Assembly (NCBI GenBank): GCA_907163375.1 | Contig: CAJQUW010001840.1 | Span: 186,001-250,000 of the forward strand | Direction of reading: 5' to 3' | DNA: 64,000 nucleotides | Source of the DNA: Prostheceraeus crozeri | Lineage: Eukaryota > Platyhelminthes > Polycladida > Euryleptidae | In this document: one piece after another, positions 63,601 to 64,000 of the stretch | How positions within the stretch are numbered: the stretch's first letter is position 1 | Layout: every line of letters starts with the position of its first letter | Notes under the pieces: generated by a model | What the model saw: the letters and a program-made list of their open reading frames with translations, nothing else | Databases searched by the model: none | Told to the model about the DNA's origin: nothing | Made by a program: the position numbers and the translations under genes

Positions 63601-64000
63601 ATTTAGGAAGGCGACATGCAGTGCTTCAGCATCATCATTGTGCGTAACTTAGCTATGGTACAATGTAGACGAAAGTAGACAGTAATGTTTTCTCGTAATG
63701 ATGATATCTGCACATGCATGTGATAGATATTTCAGACGTCTAATTATCGTATGTCTACATGTGTATTCATACCATTGCTGCCCACTGCGATTTCTTGTTT
63801 TTTTAGATTCACTCATTTTCTAATCCCAGCATATAAAAATATCTTTAAGAACCTCAGAACCCTATCGAATGCTTAGAGTGAATTTTGGTAGCCTATTTTG
63901 GCTTCAATTCATAAATAACAATATCAAGAAAATAACAAAAATCAATGAAAAACATAGCCTGAAAGGGATGTGACATCTGCTGATATCCTTCTATTCTTGT
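63601..64000. other. window end, nothing recognised
   Basis: No gene or repeat boundary supported in the last 400 bp. Confidence 0.4.

Noticed and set aside
1-64000. CRISPR arrays, bacterial operons, Polintons or LTR retroelements
   Set aside because: No regularly spaced short repeats with unique spacers, no capsid, integrase or protease code, and no paired LTRs with a gag-pol frame were seen.

Overview
This is AT-rich metazoan DNA, most likely from a marine invertebrate. The evidence is a spliced GT31 glycosyltransferase exon, GT-AG introns, Penelope-like retroelements, several animal-type piggyBac lineages, Tc1/mariner and Harbinger transposons, and SINE/MITE-rich intergenic DNA. The species cannot be named from the sequence. 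Only a few host genes are visible: a single-exon SLC16-like MFS transporter with one in-frame stop (832-2142, +), a decayed inverted paralogue of it 33 kb away (35292-36629, -), the main exon of a beta-1,3-galactosyltransferase-like (GT31) gene (26750-27893, +), and two weak candidate exons (18565, 54609). Almost everything else is transposon sequence of different ages, often nested.

Layout. 1-500: piggyBac remnant. 0.8-2.1 kb: MFS gene. 2.4-4.7 kb: broken Penelope-like element (PLE) between 125-bp direct repeats. 6.4-9.0 kb: a complete, apparently intact piggyBac with TTAA duplication. 9.4-10.2 kb: retroelement tail. 13.9 kb: LINE tail. 14.3-17.8 kb: a MITE split by a complete Harbinger element with two convergent genes. 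20.5-21.9 kb: 5'-truncated LINE. 23.5-25.3 kb: Tc1 element with an intron and IR/DR ends. 26.0-26.3 kb: 35-bp minisatellite. 26.7-27.9 kb: GT31 gene. 28.9-29.5 kb: a composite SINE made of a tRNA-like head and two SRP(7SL) Alu-domain-like modules. 30-35 kb: LINE and PLE pieces, two MITEs and a Tc1/mariner-type transposon. 35.3-36.6 kb: MFS pseudogene. 36.7-42 kb: PLE pieces and a piggyBac deletion derivative. 42.0-44.6 kb: third full-length piggyBac unit. 44.6-46.0 kb: DD41D mariner. 46.7-48.2 kb: worn Harbinger broken up by a PLE fragment. 48.7-50.1 kb: MITE with subterminal repeats. 50-60 kb: mostly featureless. 60.1-63.6 kb: piggyBac inserted in a PLE, with a non-canonical TTAT duplication.

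The most unusual item is the composite SINE at 28908-29465. It has a 10-bp target duplication and carries two copies of a sequence that folds like the Alu domain of SRP RNA: a hairpin with a GGC loop, a TGTAAT turn and a CCAGCTAC hairpin. 7SL-derived SINEs are known from very few animal groups. Also notable: several unrelated piggyBac families here carry roughly 20-bp interrupted palindromes just inside their ends, and three MITE families share TA-flanked CACTGTAAA-type termini with private subterminal repeat arrays.
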